64,000 nucleotides of DNA from Monoplex corrugatus (Eukaryota; Mollusca; Gastropoda; Littorinimorpha; Ranellidae). Below are positions 62,588 to 64,000 of the stretch, piece by piece. Position numbers and translations under genes: made by a program. The DNA lies in assembly GCA_030674185.1 (NCBI GenBank), contig CM060306.1, forward strand, positions 44,330,483-44,394,482. Reading direction: 5' to 3'. The notes below the pieces were generated by a model. The model searched no databases and was not told where the DNA came from. It saw nothing but the letters and a program-made list of their open reading frames with translations. The stretch's first letter is position 1, and each line of letters begins with the position of its first letter.

Positions 62588-62665
<78 letters not shown>

Positions 62666-62705
62666 GAGAGAGAGAGAGACAGAGGGAGAGAGAGAAAACA
62701 GAGAG
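62588..62705. repeat. (GA)n microsatellite
   Basis: About 70 bp pure GA, then GA with GACAGAG interruptions. Confidence 0.98.
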
Positions 62706-63186
62706 AGAATTATACATTCACAGAGAAATAATAAAAACAGCCTGACTTGATTTCTTGCATGTTTACAGCAGGAACTACATTAATGGGAGACGTATGAGCC
62801 AGAATAAAGTAATGGAGTAAAGTAAACCTGACTACAACAAAACAATAAGACGTCCATACTCTATCTCTGTCTACACCTTCCCTTATCTTTTCGGTTTGTT
62901 GTTTTTTTTACTCTCTTCTGCTTCCTACTCATTAGCCACTCTAGACAGCAGATTCCTGAAGGAAGCTGGTGGGTAGGGTGAGGAATTGAAAGGAGTGTTC
63001 AACCCAATGAGAATGCCTCCATAAAAGAGAAAATACAAACATGCATAGGAAATTAAGTGTGCTGTTTGAAGTGCAAATTGCACTGCCTGATCCTGCAGTA
63101 ACATGTCGAGAATTTTTACTTTATCTCCAACCAGTAGTACTTCTCCAATGGTCTATCATTGATTTCATCAATACAATTCCACATAG

Positions 63187-63241
63187 TGTGTGTGTGTGAG
63201 TGTGTGGTGTGTGTGTGTGTGTGTGTGTCTGTGTGTGTGTG

Positions 63242-63339
<98 letters not shown>

Positions 63340-63374
63340 CGTGCGTGTGTGTGTGTATGTGTGAGAGAGAGAGG
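63187..63374. repeat. (GT)n microsatellite
   Basis: GT with TTGT interruptions, ending in a short GA run. Counterpart of the 61.9-kb tract. Confidence 0.98.
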
Positions 63375-64000
63375 TGGTGTGTGTGAGCTGTGCGCATGTG
63401 TGTGAACATGTATAATTGTGAAAAAAACAAAAGTAACAGATATCATGGCAACAATGATGAAAGAAGGAGGAGGAGGAAAGGACAATGTTAATGACAATGA
63501 TCAAATTGGGCCAAAGGCTTCTGAAATGTTCCAACATGTATGTCCCACAAGAGGACAAGGACAGAAGAAAGGTAGAGGGAGGGAAGAAGATGACTTAGAA
63601 GAGAAACAGTGAGAAGAGAGAGAGTGGGGTGGGAGAAGGAGAAGGAGAAGGAGAAGACAGACGAACAGACAAACTAACGGACATAAAGACAGAACACAGA
63701 ATCCATAATCAACAACAGCCTGAGCTGATCTCAAGCCTGTTTACAACAGCGAGGGAACCCGAATCGATGCAAGATGCATGAGCCAGAATACCGTAAAAAG
63801 GGGTGAATAAAACTTGGCTACAACTGGAATAACAAGAGGCCAATGCCCACCAAACATCTCCCCTAGCTCCCTCCTTCTTACTCTCTTCTAGTTCTACTGC
63901 CTATCCCTTTTAAAACCCCTCTCACCATCCACCAAATTCCATCAGGAATAGAGAGTGAAAGGAGTGTTCAAGTTGATGCCTATGGGGTAGGGAAGATCTA
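63187..64000. repeat. Diverged tandem duplication, right copy (runs off the window)
   Basis: Same order of blocks as 61,900-62,990: (GT)n, AATGACAATGATCAAA, GTTCCAACATGTATGTCCCA, (GA)n, CAGCCTGAGCTGATCTCAAG, ATGAGCCAGAATACCG, GTTCAAGTTGATGCC. Confidence 0.6.

Larger units (their letters stand above)
61900..62990. repeat. Diverged tandem duplication, left copy
   Basis: (GT)n, then AAAGA-rich sequence, ACAATGACAATGACAATG, a GTTCCA...AAGAGCACAAGAGAAGGAAA block, (GA)n, CAGCCTGA, ATGAGCCAGAATA and a MITE-like hairpin remnant. The same order recurs at 63,187-64,000. Confidence 0.6.

Noticed and set aside
63116..63185. WNCIDEINDRPLEKYYWLEI as a possible upstream testican exon
   Set aside because: Faint similarity to the testican N-terminus, but no acceptor beyond the (CA)n tract and a donor phase that does not fit the exon at 61,872.

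Overview
This is eukaryotic nuclear DNA from an animal, most likely a mollusc and probably a marine gastropod. That placement is an inference. It rests on intron-rich genes with GT-AG splicing, proteins that align with vertebrate LRMDA and testican, very abundant (CA)n/(GA)n/(ATG)n microsatellites, and a mix of RTE/I-like and CR1-like non-LTR elements, a Ty3-like LTR element, Harbinger, mariner, tRNA-derived SINEs and TTAA-flanked MITEs. No bacterial-style gene, rRNA, CRISPR array or functional tRNA gene was seen.

Two host genes lie on the minus strand. Gene 1 (32,492 down to 4,788) is a complete seven-exon orthologue of LRMDA, the leucine-rich-repeat protein whose loss causes oculocutaneous albinism type 7 in humans. 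The exons sum to exactly 750 nt (249 residues plus stop) and every exon junction agrees in phase. Just upstream of its ATG are a 10-bp M-box/CLEAR-like palindrome and a CACGTG E-box. A possible alternative last exon is at 4,642-4,704. Gene 2 (61,872 down to 48,757; 5' end not found) is a testican/SPOCK-like secreted calcium-binding protein. It has a follistatin-like cysteine segment, an acidic and histidine-rich linker, an EF-hand pair (SPARC-type EC domain) and a thyroglobulin type-1 domain. All junctions agree in phase, but the thyroglobulin exon is one base short in its most conserved part, which is either a consensus error or a real lesion.

Mobile DNA fills the introns and the space between the genes. 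From left to right: copies of a roughly 190-bp nested palindromic MITE with TTAA ends; an LTR element (12.8-17.7 kb) inserted into a minisatellite; a nearly full-length non-LTR retrotransposon with three frameshifts (18.3-22.3 kb); a 0.9-kb minisatellite of 18-20-bp units (23.4-24.2 kb); a CR1-like retrotransposon (32.6-39.45 kb) that begins about 100 bp upstream of LRMDA and is split by an apparently complete 4.5-kb Harbinger transposon (34,766-39,314) with near 50-bp terminal repeats, a TAA target duplication, a transposase with one in-frame TGA and an intact MADF-type partner gene; a relic of the 18-22 kb family at 41-42.5 kb; three arrays of about 60-bp tandem repeats (44.3, 49.1 and 49.5 kb); RTE-like 3' fragments; a mariner relic (51.6-52.9 kb); a minisatellite apparently built from MITE arms (59.2-59.7 kb); and a diverged tandem duplication at the right edge (61.9-64.0 kb).

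The two host genes show no sign of acting together. They are neighbours in the same orientation separated by transposons. The least expected signals are the nested MITE family and the minisatellite related to it, the E-box pair at LRMDA, the one-base lesion and histidine-rich exons of the testican-like gene, and the layered insertion history between the genes.
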